Shown here: piece by piece, positions 1 to 5,834 of the stretch
How positions within the stretch are numbered: position 1 is the first letter of the stretch
Layout of the letters: each line of letters starts with the position of its first letter
DNA from: an uncultured Mucispirillum sp.
Lineage (GTDB): Bacteria; Chrysiogenota; Deferribacteres; Deferribacterales; Mucispirillaceae
Length of the DNA: 8,607 nt
Assembly (NCBI GenBank): GCA_945947845.1
Contig: CAMEZN010000056.1
Span: 1 to 8,607, forward strand
Direction: 5' to 3'
Position numbers and translations under genes: made by a program
The notes under the pieces: generated by a model
Database searches by the model: none
Told to the model about the DNA's origin: nothing
What the model saw: only the letters and a program-made list of their open reading frames with translations

Positions 1-421
1 TCATTATCTTTTTATCAATAAGATTGCCCTTGCTGTTTAAAAGGATTACTGCAAAATTTTCATTTTCTGCATAACCTATGTGATATTTCAAAAGTCTGTA
101 TATCTGTTCTGGGTTTGAAAGTGTCTGCTTTGTTTCAAAAAAAGAGTTTTCTATTCTATTATAAAATTCAGCAGCTATTCTTAAAAACCTTTCTGTTTCT
201 TTGCCTGCCCCTGCTGTATTTTGACAGTTAATATTAAAGATATTTCCAATTGTTCCTGCCTGCATAAGCATTTCTTTTGCAATAGGCTTTACATCTTTTC
301 TTGGTATACAGTAACCAAGCATTAATTCTAATATCTCATAATCTGCTAAAACTGATGGTGCTTCATCAAACTTTTCTTTAAGCCTTTGCCTGTGTCCTTG
401 GTAGTGGGGTTTCTTATCCAT
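1..421 (-). CDS. radC: RadC-family (UPF0758) protein, C-terminus cut by window edge
   Basis: I translated the minus strand from the ATG at 421 and it stays open for 140 codons to the left edge. The N-terminus starts MDKKPHYQGHRQRLKEKF. It is followed by a helix-hairpin-helix-like stretch, LADYEILELMLGYCIPRKDV (about residues 26-45), and KPIAKEMLMQAGTIGN. This matches the N-terminal pattern of RadC proteins (GHR.RL..RF, LADYE.LELLL, P..DVKP.A..L). From about residue 120, ENFAVILLNSKGNLIDKK looks like the first strands of the JAB/MPN metalloprotease-like domain; its metal-binding HxH and D residues would lie beyond the window. The family was once linked to DNA repair, but that role is disputed and the biochemical function is uncertain. 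The start lies 5 nt after the stop of the beta-barrel gene and has no clear Shine-Dalgarno, so translation may depend on coupling. The nearest upstream in-frame codon block hits a TAA, which fixes this ATG as the first one. Confidence 0.87.
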   Translation of the reverse strand, partial: MDKKPHYQGHRQRLKEKFDEAPSVLADYEILELMLGYCIPRKDVKPIAKEMLMQAGTIGNIFNINCQNTAGAGKETERFLRIAAEFYNRIENSFFETKQTLSNPEQIYRLLKYHIGYAENENFAVILLNSKGNLIDKKIM

Positions 422-426
422 AAATA

Positions 427-1131
427 TTAAAATTTAATCCCCAGTTCTGCACCAATACTTATACCTGATAATGATGAAATATATGGGTTATTAAGTGGTG
501 TAAAATCATAAAGATATTCACCATATACTCTAAATGATAATATATGATAACTATATTGCAGGCCTGCCTGTGCAAGAATACCGCCGCCTGATAAATTTTG
601 CTTGCTTTCTGTGCCGTCCTGATATGTTGTGTTTAAGTTACCAAAAGTATATACAGCACCAATACTGCCAAATGGAGCTATGGAACCAAGAGAAAGTTCA
701 ATAGGATACAGCCCTGTTGCAAGGACTCCAACATTATATAGTGTGCCTTTAAATGTAGTTGATGCACCATTTATATCAAAACTCTTGCTGCCGTCAGCAT
801 ATTGTAAAAATGCCTGTAATTGAAAATTTTTATTAAAATCATAACCGCCGCCTATTTTTAACTTATTTTGAAAAAGAGTCAAATACTTATTATCAGGGAT
901 AAAATAATTATAGCCTACTCGTAAAGACCATTTTTTTTCCTCTATTCTATCAAGAGAGATTTTTTTCTTATTAAAATCAGGCTTGCCCTTTGCATTAGTT
1001 TTTACATCACTTGTCTGCTCTTTTGGGGTTTCGCTATTCTCCTTATTTTTATCTTCATTATTCACTGATTCCTGTGCAAAAACAGGTAGTGCAAGTAATA
1101 TACATAATACTGCAAGCAAAAATTTTCTCAT
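427..1131 (-). CDS. Outer-membrane beta-barrel protein (OmpA/OmpW-like fold), function unknown
   Basis: About 234 residues. The N-terminus MRKFLLAVLCILLALPVFA, followed by QES, is a clear Sec signal peptide with an AxA-like cleavage site. Residues about 20-65 form a hydrophilic low-complexity linker rich in Lys, Glu, Asn and Thr. The rest alternates polar and hydrophobic residues in strand-length pieces, for example KWSLRVGYNYF, LQAFLQYADG, LYNVGVLATGLYP and FRVYGEYLYDF. This is enough for roughly eight strands, and the protein ends in GAELGIKF. The C-terminal Phe is the usual signal for barrel assembly by the BAM complex. I placed the start at 1131 rather than at the ATG at 1143, because GGTGAG sits 4 nt before 1131 and the signal peptide then starts directly. 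The gene begins just after the ABC-F stop and is followed 5 nt later by radC. No substrate or pore selectivity can be read from the sequence. Confidence 0.85.
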   Translation of the reverse strand: MRKFLLAVLCILLALPVFAQESVNNEDKNKENSETPKEQTSDVKTNAKGKPDFNKKKISLDRIEEKKWSLRVGYNYFIPDNKYLTLFQNKLKIGGGYDFNKNFQLQAFLQYADGSKSFDINGASTTFKGTLYNVGVLATGLYPIELSLGSIAPFGSIGAVYTFGNLNTTYQDGTESKQNLSGGGILAQAGLQYSYHILSFRVYGEYLYDFTPLNNPYISSLSGISIGAELGIKF

Positions 1132-1145
1132 AACACTCACCATTA

Positions 1146-2996
1146 TTATTCTTCTATTTGATTTAATTTATTTTCATATTCCTGCTGCTTTCTTTCAAGC
1201 TCTGTAACAGCATTATCAAGCTGAATAAAGGCTTCATCTATAAGTTTATTAAGCTCTGCTAATCTTTTACCATATTCTCCTATCAAAAGTCCATTATTAT
1301 TAGATGATGCTTCAATTAATAATTCATTTAATTCTGCTGTCTCTTTTTCATACATACTTATATTGTTTTCAAGATTTTCAACCATCTGTTCCAAAGGCTT
1401 TAATACTTTATTTTTCTCAGAAATTATTTCACTTCTTAATTTTCGTGCATCTTTTTTATTAAGTTTTGTTTTAACTTCTTTTATTTTAGTGCTGTTTTCT
1501 TCCTGCCAGCCTTCTTTTTCTAAAAATTCTTCGTATGTGCCTTCAAAGACATAAGGATATTCATCTTGAAAAACTATTAATCTGTTTGCAAGAGCATGTA
1601 AAAACATTTCGTTGTGGGTAACCATTATAACAGCACCCGGAAAATTATCAACTGCTTCTATTAACGAATCACAGGCGTCCATATCTAAATGGTTTGTTGG
1701 TTCATCAAGCATTAATACATTCTGCAGACTTGCAATAATCTTCCCAAGCATAACACGGCTTTTTTCGCCACCTGAAAGCACTTTTATTTTTTTAAGTGCA
1801 GCGTCCTGCTCAAAAAGCATTGCTCCGCATATATTTCTCACATATGTTCTATCAAAAGTATCTGATACTGACTGTATTTCTTCTTCAATAGTATTATCTG
1901 GATTAAGGGAAGAAACATTCGTCTGCTCATAATATCCTTTCACACAGCCAGTATGATATGTTACACTGCCGCTTGTTGCAGGAAGTATGCCTGCAAGCAC
2001 TTTTAAAAGAGTTGATTTACCCTTGCCGTTTTTACCGATTACAGCAATTTTGTCTTCGCTGCCTATGATGATAGATAAATCATTGATTAAAAATTTCCTA
2101 CCGTCATAAGAAAAGGAAATATTTTCCGCCCGCATAATTTGCTTAGATGTTATAGGCTTATATTTAAAAGCAAACTCTAAATTTTTAATAGCTTCAAGCT
2201 TTTCCTTTTTCTCCATTTTATTAAGAGTTTTTATACGGCTCTGCACAAGCCCTGCAAGCCGTGCTTTTGCCCTGAACCTTGTAATATACTGCTCTAACTC
2301 TTTTCTTTTTTGCTCATCATTTATGCGGGTTTTCTCATATATTTCTTCATCTCTTGCTATCTGCTCATAAAATTTATCAGTTTTACCTTCTATTTTCCTG
2401 ACTCTTGACCTGTGGATACCTGCTGTATGGGTTACAATATCGTCCATAAACTGCCTGTCATGTGTAATAAGCAGTAACTCTCCTTTCCATGAATTTAAAA
2501 AACCTTTAAGCCACCTTACAGATACAATATCAAGATAGTTTGTTGGCTCATCAAGTAAAAGTAAATCAGGGTTAGAAAGCAGAGTTTGTGCAAGCATAAG
2601 CCTGACTTGAAAACCACCTGAAAAAGATGATGGCGATTTTATCATATCATCTTCTTTAAATCCTAGACCAAAAAGTATTTTTTCAGCCTTCCATTTATCA
2701 TGGATTTCTTCTTCTGATAACCCAAGCATTGCTTCTTCTATTACTGTATTTTTCTCAAATTTGATATGCTGCTTTAAAAAGCCAACTTTATAGTTTTTAG
2801 GGATAGAAACTTTTCCACTGTCGGCTTCTTCTTCACCTGTTATTATTCTCATTAAAGTTGTCTTGCCGTTGCCATTTCTGCCAACAAGTCCAATTCTTTC
2901 CCCTTTATTGATATTAAAGGTTACATTTTCAAATAAAATTTTTGAGCCGTAGCTTTTGGATACATTATCAAAACTAATCATAAATGTATTTTTCAT
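1146..2996 (-). CDS. ABC-F family ATPase (duplicated ABC protein, ribosome-associated type)
   Basis: 616 residues with two ABC ATPase domains and no membrane segments. Domain 1 has Walker A GRNGNGKT (39-46), signature SGGFQ (126-130), Walker B LLLLDE (145-150) with PTNYLD, and H-loop His179. A charged interdomain linker at about 195-285 contains YITRFRAKARLAGLVQSRIK, the typical P-site tRNA interaction motif region of ABC-F proteins. Domain 2 has Walker A GKNGKGKS (321-328), signature LSGGEK (407-412), Walker B VLMLDE (427-432) with PTNHLD, and His461. Residues about 500-616 form a long charged coiled coil, as in Uup, YheS or YdiF relatives. ABC-F proteins bind the ribosomal E site and help stalled or antibiotic-blocked ribosomes; some confer resistance, but nothing here shows that role. 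The start is uncertain: an ATG at 2981 (MISFDNVSKSYG) is equally plausible, and neither has a Shine-Dalgarno. It is the first gene of the block that ends with radC. Confidence 0.93.
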   Translation of the reverse strand: MKNTFMISFDNVSKSYGSKILFENVTFNINKGERIGLVGRNGNGKTTLMRIITGEEEADSGKVSIPKNYKVGFLKQHIKFEKNTVIEEAMLGLSEEEIHDKWKAEKILFGLGFKEDDMIKSPSSFSGGFQVRLMLAQTLLSNPDLLLLDEPTNYLDIVSVRWLKGFLNSWKGELLLITHDRQFMDDIVTHTAGIHRSRVRKIEGKTDKFYEQIARDEEIYEKTRINDEQKRKELEQYITRFRAKARLAGLVQSRIKTLNKMEKKEKLEAIKNLEFAFKYKPITSKQIMRAENISFSYDGRKFLINDLSIIIGSEDKIAVIGKNGKGKSTLLKVLAGILPATSGSVTYHTGCVKGYYEQTNVSSLNPDNTIEEEIQSVSDTFDRTYVRNICGAMLFEQDAALKKIKVLSGGEKSRVMLGKIIASLQNVLMLDEPTNHLDMDACDSLIEAVDNFPGAVIMVTHNEMFLHALANRLIVFQDEYPYVFEGTYEEFLEKEGWQEENSTKIKEVKTKLNKKDARKLRSEIISEKNKVLKPLEQMVENLENNISMYEKETAELNELLIEASSNNNGLLIGEYGKRLAELNKLIDEAFIQLDNAVTELERKQQEYENKLNQIEE

Positions 2997-3024
2997 TTTT
3001 TTATAATTTTGGCAAGTCTTTTTT

Positions 3025-3041
3025 TTGGCATGCTGATTGCT
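3025..3041 (+). promoter_or_regulatory. Sigma-54 (-24/-12) promoter for the 71-residue protein
   Basis: The sequence TTGGCATGCTGATTGCT matches the sigma-54 consensus (TTGGCACG, four bases, TTGCW) with one clear mismatch (T for C after GGCA). Exactly 10 bases separate the GG (3027-3028) from the GC (3039-3040), which is the diagnostic spacing. Transcription would start near 3052 and leave a leader of about 35 nt before the ATG at 3087. An alternative reading is an extended -10 sigma-70 element (TGCTATAAG, 3038-3046), but no matching -35 box is present. Confidence 0.65.
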
Positions 3042-3071
3042 ATAAGATTTGCATAAGCCAAGCAGGGTGGC

Positions 3072-3078
3072 AAAGGAG
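3072..3078 (+). promoter_or_regulatory. Strong ribosome binding site of the 71-residue protein
   Basis: AAAGGAG lies 8 nt before the ATG at 3087. It is the best Shine-Dalgarno among the protein genes in the window and is the main reason to accept the short reading frame as real. Confidence 0.8.
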
Positions 3079-3086
3079 CGTTTATA

Positions 3087-3302
3087 ATGACTGATTCTCT
3101 ATTAATTTCTAATTCAAACCAGTATGCAGCTTATACTGCTGCAAGCAAAAATGAAAAAAGTGTATCAGAGCTTTCAAAACTTCTGCGTGGAGAAAAAGTG
3201 GACAACACTAAATCTAATACAGAAGATTCAGGAATGTCTATGGATAAAGTAATTATTTCGAAAGAGGCATTAGAACGATTACAAGCTATGAATATGGCTT
3301 AA
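3087..3302 (+). CDS. Small protein of unknown function under a sigma-54 promoter
   Basis: 71 residues, soluble, no signal peptide, membrane segment, Cys or Trp. The N-terminal third is Ser, Asn and Ala rich (MTDSLLISNSNQYAAYTAAS). The middle contains a short basic helix (SVSELSKLLRGEK), then a polar Asn, Thr and Ser stretch. The C-terminus is a predicted amphipathic helix, DKVIISKEALERLQ (53-66). The pattern 'D-x-V-x-I-S-x-x-A-x-x-L' occurs in the N-terminal part of FlgM-type anti-sigma factors and in other small proteins of flagellated bacteria. Here it is at the C-terminal end with no sigma-binding region after it, so I do not call it FlgM. Support for a real gene is the strong Shine-Dalgarno, the sigma-54 promoter and its divergent orientation in a gap between genes. 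Sigma-54 control would suggest a motility, nitrogen or stress role, but that is inference only. Confidence 0.75.
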   Translation: MTDSLLISNSNQYAAYTAASKNEKSVSELSKLLRGEKVDNTKSNTEDSGMSMDKVIISKEALERLQAMNMA

Positions 3303-3350
3303 TACCGGCAAGATTAATATCCGCCAAATATTTTTCACAAGCCGGCTTAT
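3303..3350 (+). repeat. Imperfect hairpin 1 after the small gene, loop CCGCCAA
   Basis: Outer stem CCGGC (3305-3309) pairs with GCCGG (3341-3345). Inside it, AATAT (3316-3320) pairs with ATATT (3328-3332) around the 7-nt loop CCGCCAA. A T-rich stretch follows, but it is interrupted, so this is at best a weak terminator for the small gene. It may instead be part of a structured 3' region together with the next hairpin. Confidence 0.45.
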
Positions 3351-3386
3351 TGTTTTAGTGCATAAACATAATAATATCCTTCCGAC

Positions 3387-3460
3387 AATGGAATTATCCT
3401 CTGCCTGTTTCATTTATAAGCAACCGCCAATTTAGCTTAGAAACAGGCAGGGAGTCCATT
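3387..3460. repeat. Long imperfect inverted repeat (hairpin 2), possible structured RNA
   Basis: CTGCCTGTTTC (3401-3411) pairs perfectly with GAAACAGGCAG (3440-3450). The stem continues inward, past a 5-nt bulge, with TAAGC (3417-3421) and GCTTA (3435-3439), and outward with AATGGA (3387-3392) and TCCATT (3455-3460). The apical loop (3422-3434) again contains CCGCCAA. ATTATCC occurs as a direct repeat at 3393-3399 and 3458-3464. No T-tract follows on either strand, so it is not an ordinary terminator. Candidates are a small RNA, a structured 3' UTR or a short repeat element; I do not recognise a known family. Confidence 0.6.
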
Positions 3461-3464
3461 ATCC

Positions 3465-3479
3465 AAAATATATGTTATG
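3465..3479. other. Short spacer between hairpin 2 and the decayed gene
   Basis: The gap between the small gene and the exported protein (3303-3852, about 550 bases) holds two hairpins and the decayed gene. These 15 bases between them are AT-rich, with no feature that I can support. Confidence 0.3.
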
Positions 3480-3863
3480 TTACTGCTGTATTACTTTTAT
3501 AACTTCTTCTGCAATATTCACTGTTTTACTTAATTCTAAAAGATAATATCCCATATACATAATTGAAATAGTAGTAATAACATTATTATCAATTATTCTT
3601 TTTGATTTTGTGCATTTATTATCATCTATTGCCACTTGTGCTGTTTTCCTGCAAATGTTTTAAAAAATCATCATCTTTATACTATTCAATATATGCCTTA
3701 TATCCTTCATCTAAATCTTTAATATCTTTTAATATAAAATACAGCAGATATGACTTTTTATGGCAGAACAGCTGTCTTTTACTATATAATGTGAGATATT
3801 GTATTATTTTTCTCCTATTTTTACATCGTATTCATTAAAATAAATACTTATTCTATGGCTCTG
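3480..3863 (-). pseudogene. Decayed gene of unknown function (two frameshifts and an amber codon)
   Basis: Joining minus-strand frames gives a protein-like product of about 125 residues. It starts in the frame around RISIYFNEYDVKIGEK (no start codon; the frame opens at 3863). It shifts frame at the run of five T at 3807-3811, where one more base would restore GEKIIQYLTLYSKR. It continues as LKDIKDLDEGYKAYIE to a TAG at 3682-3684, then YKDDDFLKHLQE. A second shift at the run of four T at 3644-3647 leads into AQVAIDDNKC, then YLLELSKTVNIAEEVIKVIQQ and a TAA at 3480-3482. The codon character (Lys, Glu, Asp and Ile rich with helix-like spacing) matches nearby genes, which supports a former gene rather than chance frames. 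The N-terminus is missing. I do not recognise the family. Homopolymer sequencing errors could explain the frameshifts but not the amber codon or missing start. Confidence 0.5.
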
Positions 3864-4740
3864 CTATATCTGCATAACCTTTTATCTGGCTTCCTTCTCT
3901 TAAAAGATAAACAGTGCTTTCATCTACTACACCTATAATCAATTTTGTTATTACAAAATCATCACTTATTCTCTCAGTTCCTTCATTTTCATCTAATGTT
4001 TTAGGATAATATGTTTCTGCATTTTCTGGGTCTACGGCATAGCTTTCTGAATTTTTATATACATAATCCCTTATTATCTTGTATGCTTCTTCCATACTTT
4101 GAGTATCAACTATATATTCTACAAAGCTTACATTTTCCCCATCAGAATATACATTACGAATAGTAACACCTGATGCTGTATGTGTTAAATTACTGCCTTC
4201 TTGCATACCATATAAATCTACAACACTTAATTTATCATTAATTTTTTCAACAGTTCCTTGTTTACCCGGCTCTCCAACACCATAATAGCTGTAAAACCAT
4301 GTAAAGTCATAAATATATATGCTGTCATCTTTCTTCTGGAAAGAAATATTATAATCAATATTATTTACTGTAACTGTAACAAGCAGACTGTTTTTCTGTA
4401 TATTAAACTCTATAATCTTATCCTTATTTCTATATTTATTACTTTTTAAAGGTATTTTTACAGGCAGCACTTTTACAATTTCTGAATAATTTTTCATATT
4501 AATAAATTCTGCATAAGCTTTTTCTATACTGCCTGTTTTTGCTTTATATTCTTTTGCACATATATTTGAACTATAAAGTATACCGCTGTCTTTTATACTG
4601 AATTTTGCTTTGCCTTTATATCTGCAATCCACATTATCATATCCATATTCTTCACTAACTTCCATTTCTTCAAGCAGACTGCTTTCTGCATATACACTAA
4701 ATGCACTAAAAAGAAATAAGAATAAAGATATTTTTTTCAT
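3853..4740 (-). CDS. Exported protein of unknown function
   Basis: About 295 residues. MKKISLFLFLFSAFSVYA followed by ES is a typical Sec signal peptide, so the protein is periplasmic or surface-exposed. There is no lipobox Cys. The mature part has exactly two Cys (about 39 and 61, in DCRYKGK and SNICAKEY), which could form a disulfide. The middle is strand-rich (LLVTVTVNNIDYNISFQKK, YIYDFTWFYSYYGVG) and contains SGVTIRNVYSDGENVSFVEY. It lacks a C-terminal aromatic barrel signal. The start is set at 4740 because GGAGAG (4745-4750) sits 4 nt upstream; the ATG at 4752 overlaps this Shine-Dalgarno and would spoil the signal peptide. The gene stands alone between a decayed gene and a terminator. 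No promoter could be placed with confidence in the very AT-rich stretch upstream. I do not recognise the family. Confidence 0.75.
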   Translation of the reverse strand: MKKISLFLFLFSAFSVYAESSLLEEMEVSEEYGYDNVDCRYKGKAKFSIKDSGILYSSNICAKEYKAKTGSIEKAYAEFINMKNYSEIVKVLPVKIPLKSNKYRNKDKIIEFNIQKNSLLVTVTVNNIDYNISFQKKDDSIYIYDFTWFYSYYGVGEPGKQGTVEKINDKLSVVDLYGMQEGSNLTHTASGVTIRNVYSDGENVSFVEYIVDTQSMEEAYKIIRDYVYKNSESYAVDPENAETYYPKTLDENEGTERISDDFVITKLIIGVVDESTVYLLREGSQIKGYADIAEP

Positions 4741-4744
4741 TTTG

Positions 4745-4750
4745 CTCTCC
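4745..4750 (-). promoter_or_regulatory. Ribosome binding site fixing the start of the exported protein
   Basis: Minus-strand GGAGAG is 4 nt before the ATG at 4740. An in-frame ATG at 4752 overlaps it, so 4740 is the better start. Confidence 0.75.
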
Positions 4751-4814
4751 ATTTAATTAATTTTATAAAAATATTTTTAATATATTAAATATAACCTGTT
4801 GATTAATTATAAAA

Positions 4815-4843
4815 TGAAAAAAGCAGAGTTTAAACCCTGCTTT
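4815..4843 (-). terminator. Intrinsic terminator after the 183-residue protein gene
   Basis: On the minus strand, AAAGCAG and CTGCTTT (7 bp) are extended inward by G-T, G-C and T-A pairs around a TTAA loop, and are followed directly by a run of T. It lies 5 nt after the TAG of the upstream gene. Confidence 0.88.
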
Positions 4844-4848
4844 ATATA

Positions 4849-5400
4849 CTATATACCTTTTGTTAGATTAGATGCTGATTTATGATGCTCCATTAATTCT
4901 TTTCTTAATGAAACTATATATTTATTATATTCTTCATCTTCCCCTATCTGTTTTTTACCTTTCATAAGCAATTCAATTGCATGCTGTAAAGAATCCACCC
5001 GCTGAAAACCTGATTTTCTATCTGTTTTTGCTAAAATATTTCTTGCCTCTTTCATATAATATTGTTTTGCAAACTGAGCCTTTACTTCATCAAGCTCTTC
5101 AATATTTTTAACAACTTCTATATTTTTATTAAGTATTTTAATCTGTAAATTTTGCAGCCTTGGTGAAAATTGAGCAGAATCAAGCACTAACTCTTTAATA
5201 TATTCAAACCTGCCCATAGCCATATCAAAACCCACATTTGGCTGATTAATAATTTCTGCACTTTTACGGATATTTTCCATTGTTCTTGATAATGCCGGCA
5301 GACTTAAATCAACTTCTTTTATCTGCCCAGTTCTAGGGTCGCGCATTTTTCTTAATTCGCCTTCTTCAACATAAACATGGTCTTTTGGTTTATCCGCCAT
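4849..5400 (-). CDS. Charged, helix-rich cytoplasmic protein of unknown function
   Basis: About 183 residues, with no Cys, no Trp, no signal peptide and no membrane segment. The N-terminus is polar and contains EEGELRKMRDPRTGQIKEV. After that, residues about 35-180 are almost wholly helical in pattern: SRTMENIRKSAEIIN, NLQIKILNKNIEVVKNIEEL, AKQYYMKEARNILAK and QHAIELLMKGKKQIG. This suggests a helical bundle or a short coiled coil, possibly a scaffold or partner protein. The start is the ATG at 5400. A TTG at 5412 is in frame, but GGAG (5407-5410) lies 6 nt before 5400 and overlaps the TTG codon region. It is a single-gene transcript with its own promoter and terminator. I do not recognise the family. 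Confidence 0.78.
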   Translation of the reverse strand: MADKPKDHVYVEEGELRKMRDPRTGQIKEVDLSLPALSRTMENIRKSAEIINQPNVGFDMAMGRFEYIKELVLDSAQFSPRLQNLQIKILNKNIEVVKNIEELDEVKAQFAKQYYMKEARNILAKTDRKSGFQRVDSLQHAIELLMKGKKQIGEDEEYNKYIVSLRKELMEHHKSASNLTKGI

Positions 5401-5442
5401 TTCTTTCTCCAACTGTTTTAAAATTATCCCTTAATTCTTATT

Positions 5443-5470
5443 ATTATACATCAATGTAAAATAATTTCAA
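5443..5470 (-). promoter_or_regulatory. Sigma-70 promoter of the 183-residue protein gene
   Basis: On the minus strand, -35 TTGAAA (5465-5470) and -10 TATAAT (5443-5448) are 16 bases apart. Transcription would start near 5436, about 36 nt before the ATG at 5400. Confidence 0.72.
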
Positions 5471-5540
5471 ATACTAATTTATATGTTTTTCATTTTATTT
5501 GTATAAGTGCGGCAGTAAACTATAAGAATTGAAAAAAAGA

Positions 5541-5571
5541 TATAAAAAAAGCTCTGCATAAGCAGAGCTTT
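5541..5571 (-). terminator. Intrinsic terminator of the tRNA operon
   Basis: A perfect 10-bp stem, AAAGCTCTGC with GCAGAGCTTT on the minus strand, closes a 4-nt loop and is followed by a run of T. It begins 5 nt after the 3' end of tRNA-Asp, which is consistent with the end of the tRNA transcript. Confidence 0.93.
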
Positions 5572-5575
5572 GAAA

Positions 5576-5649
5576 CGGGGACGACGAGACTCGAACTCGC
5601 GACCTCTGGCGTGACAGGCCAGCGTTCTAACCAACTGAACTACGCCCCC
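5576..5649 (-). tRNA. tRNA-Asp (GTC)
   Basis: 74 nt from acceptor stem to discriminator. Acceptor GGGGGCG pairs with CGTCCCC (one G-T pair). The anticodon stem CTGGC/GCCAG encloses CTGTCAC, anticodon GTC. The T arm carries GTTCGAGTC. The discriminator is G, as expected for tRNA-Asp. The CCA end is not encoded (TTT follows), so it must be added after transcription. It is the last tRNA of the operon. Confidence 0.96.
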
Positions 5650-5659
5650 ATAATGAAAA

Positions 5660-5732
5660 TGGACGGTACAGGGATCGAACCTGTGACTCTCGGCTTGTAA
5701 GGCCGATGCTCTCCCAGCTGAGCTAACCGTCC
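5660..5732 (-). tRNA. tRNA-Val (TAC)
   Basis: 73 nt. Acceptor GGACGGT pairs with ACCGTCC. Anticodon stem TCGGC/GCCGA encloses CTTACAA, anticodon TAC. The T loop region reads GGTTCGATCCC. The discriminator is A. CCA is not encoded (TTT follows). It lies 10 nt upstream of tRNA-Asp in the same transcript. Confidence 0.96.
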
Positions 5733-5743
5733 GTTTGGAAAAG

Positions 5744-5818
5744 CGACCCGTAGGGGATTTGAACCCCTGTTGTCGGCGTGAAAGGCCGATGTCCTAGGCC
5801 GAGCTAGACGAACGGGTC
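5744..5818 (-). tRNA. tRNA-Glu (TTC)
   Basis: 75 nt. Acceptor GACCCGT pairs with ACGGGTC. Anticodon stem TCGGC/GCCGA encloses CTTTCAC, anticodon TTC. The T arm has GGGGTTCAAATCCCC. The discriminator is G. CCA is not encoded (CTT follows). It shares its anticodon stem sequence with the neighbouring tRNA-Val. Confidence 0.96.
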
Positions 5819-5834
5819 GTATATAAAAAGTAAA

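Noticed and set aside
629..823. Plus-strand reading frames within the beta-barrel and ABC-F genes (also 983-1207, 1363-1554, 1612-1932)
   Set aside because: They are antisense to well-supported genes, lack ribosome binding sites and have no recognisable domains.
2997..3060. A sigma-70 promoter for the ABC-F gene
   Set aside because: TTATAG- and TTGCCA-like words occur on the minus strand, but none are at 16-18 base spacing. No promoter can be placed with confidence.
3087..3302. Calling the 71-residue protein FlgM
   Set aside because: Only one short motif is shared, at the wrong end of the protein, and the sigma-28 binding part is absent.
3338..3360. Palindrome AAGCCGGCTT with T-rich tail as a terminator
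   Set aside because: The 10-base palindrome has no room for a loop and the T-run is interrupted. It is better read as the right arm of hairpin 1.
3387..3460. Integron attC-like site or CRISPR repeat
   Set aside because: The core sites expected for attC (RYYYAAC and GTRRRRY) are missing. There is a single inverted repeat with no repeated array and no spacers.
3602..3838. A 78-codon plus-strand reading frame
   Set aside because: It has no Shine-Dalgarno, is rich in Tyr, Ser, Cys and Leu as expected for the antisense of AT-rich coding DNA, and lies opposite the decayed gene.
4258..4449. Plus-strand reading frames inside the exported protein gene and hisZ (also 7648-7836)
   Set aside because: They are antisense shadows of real genes with shadow-like composition and no start signals.
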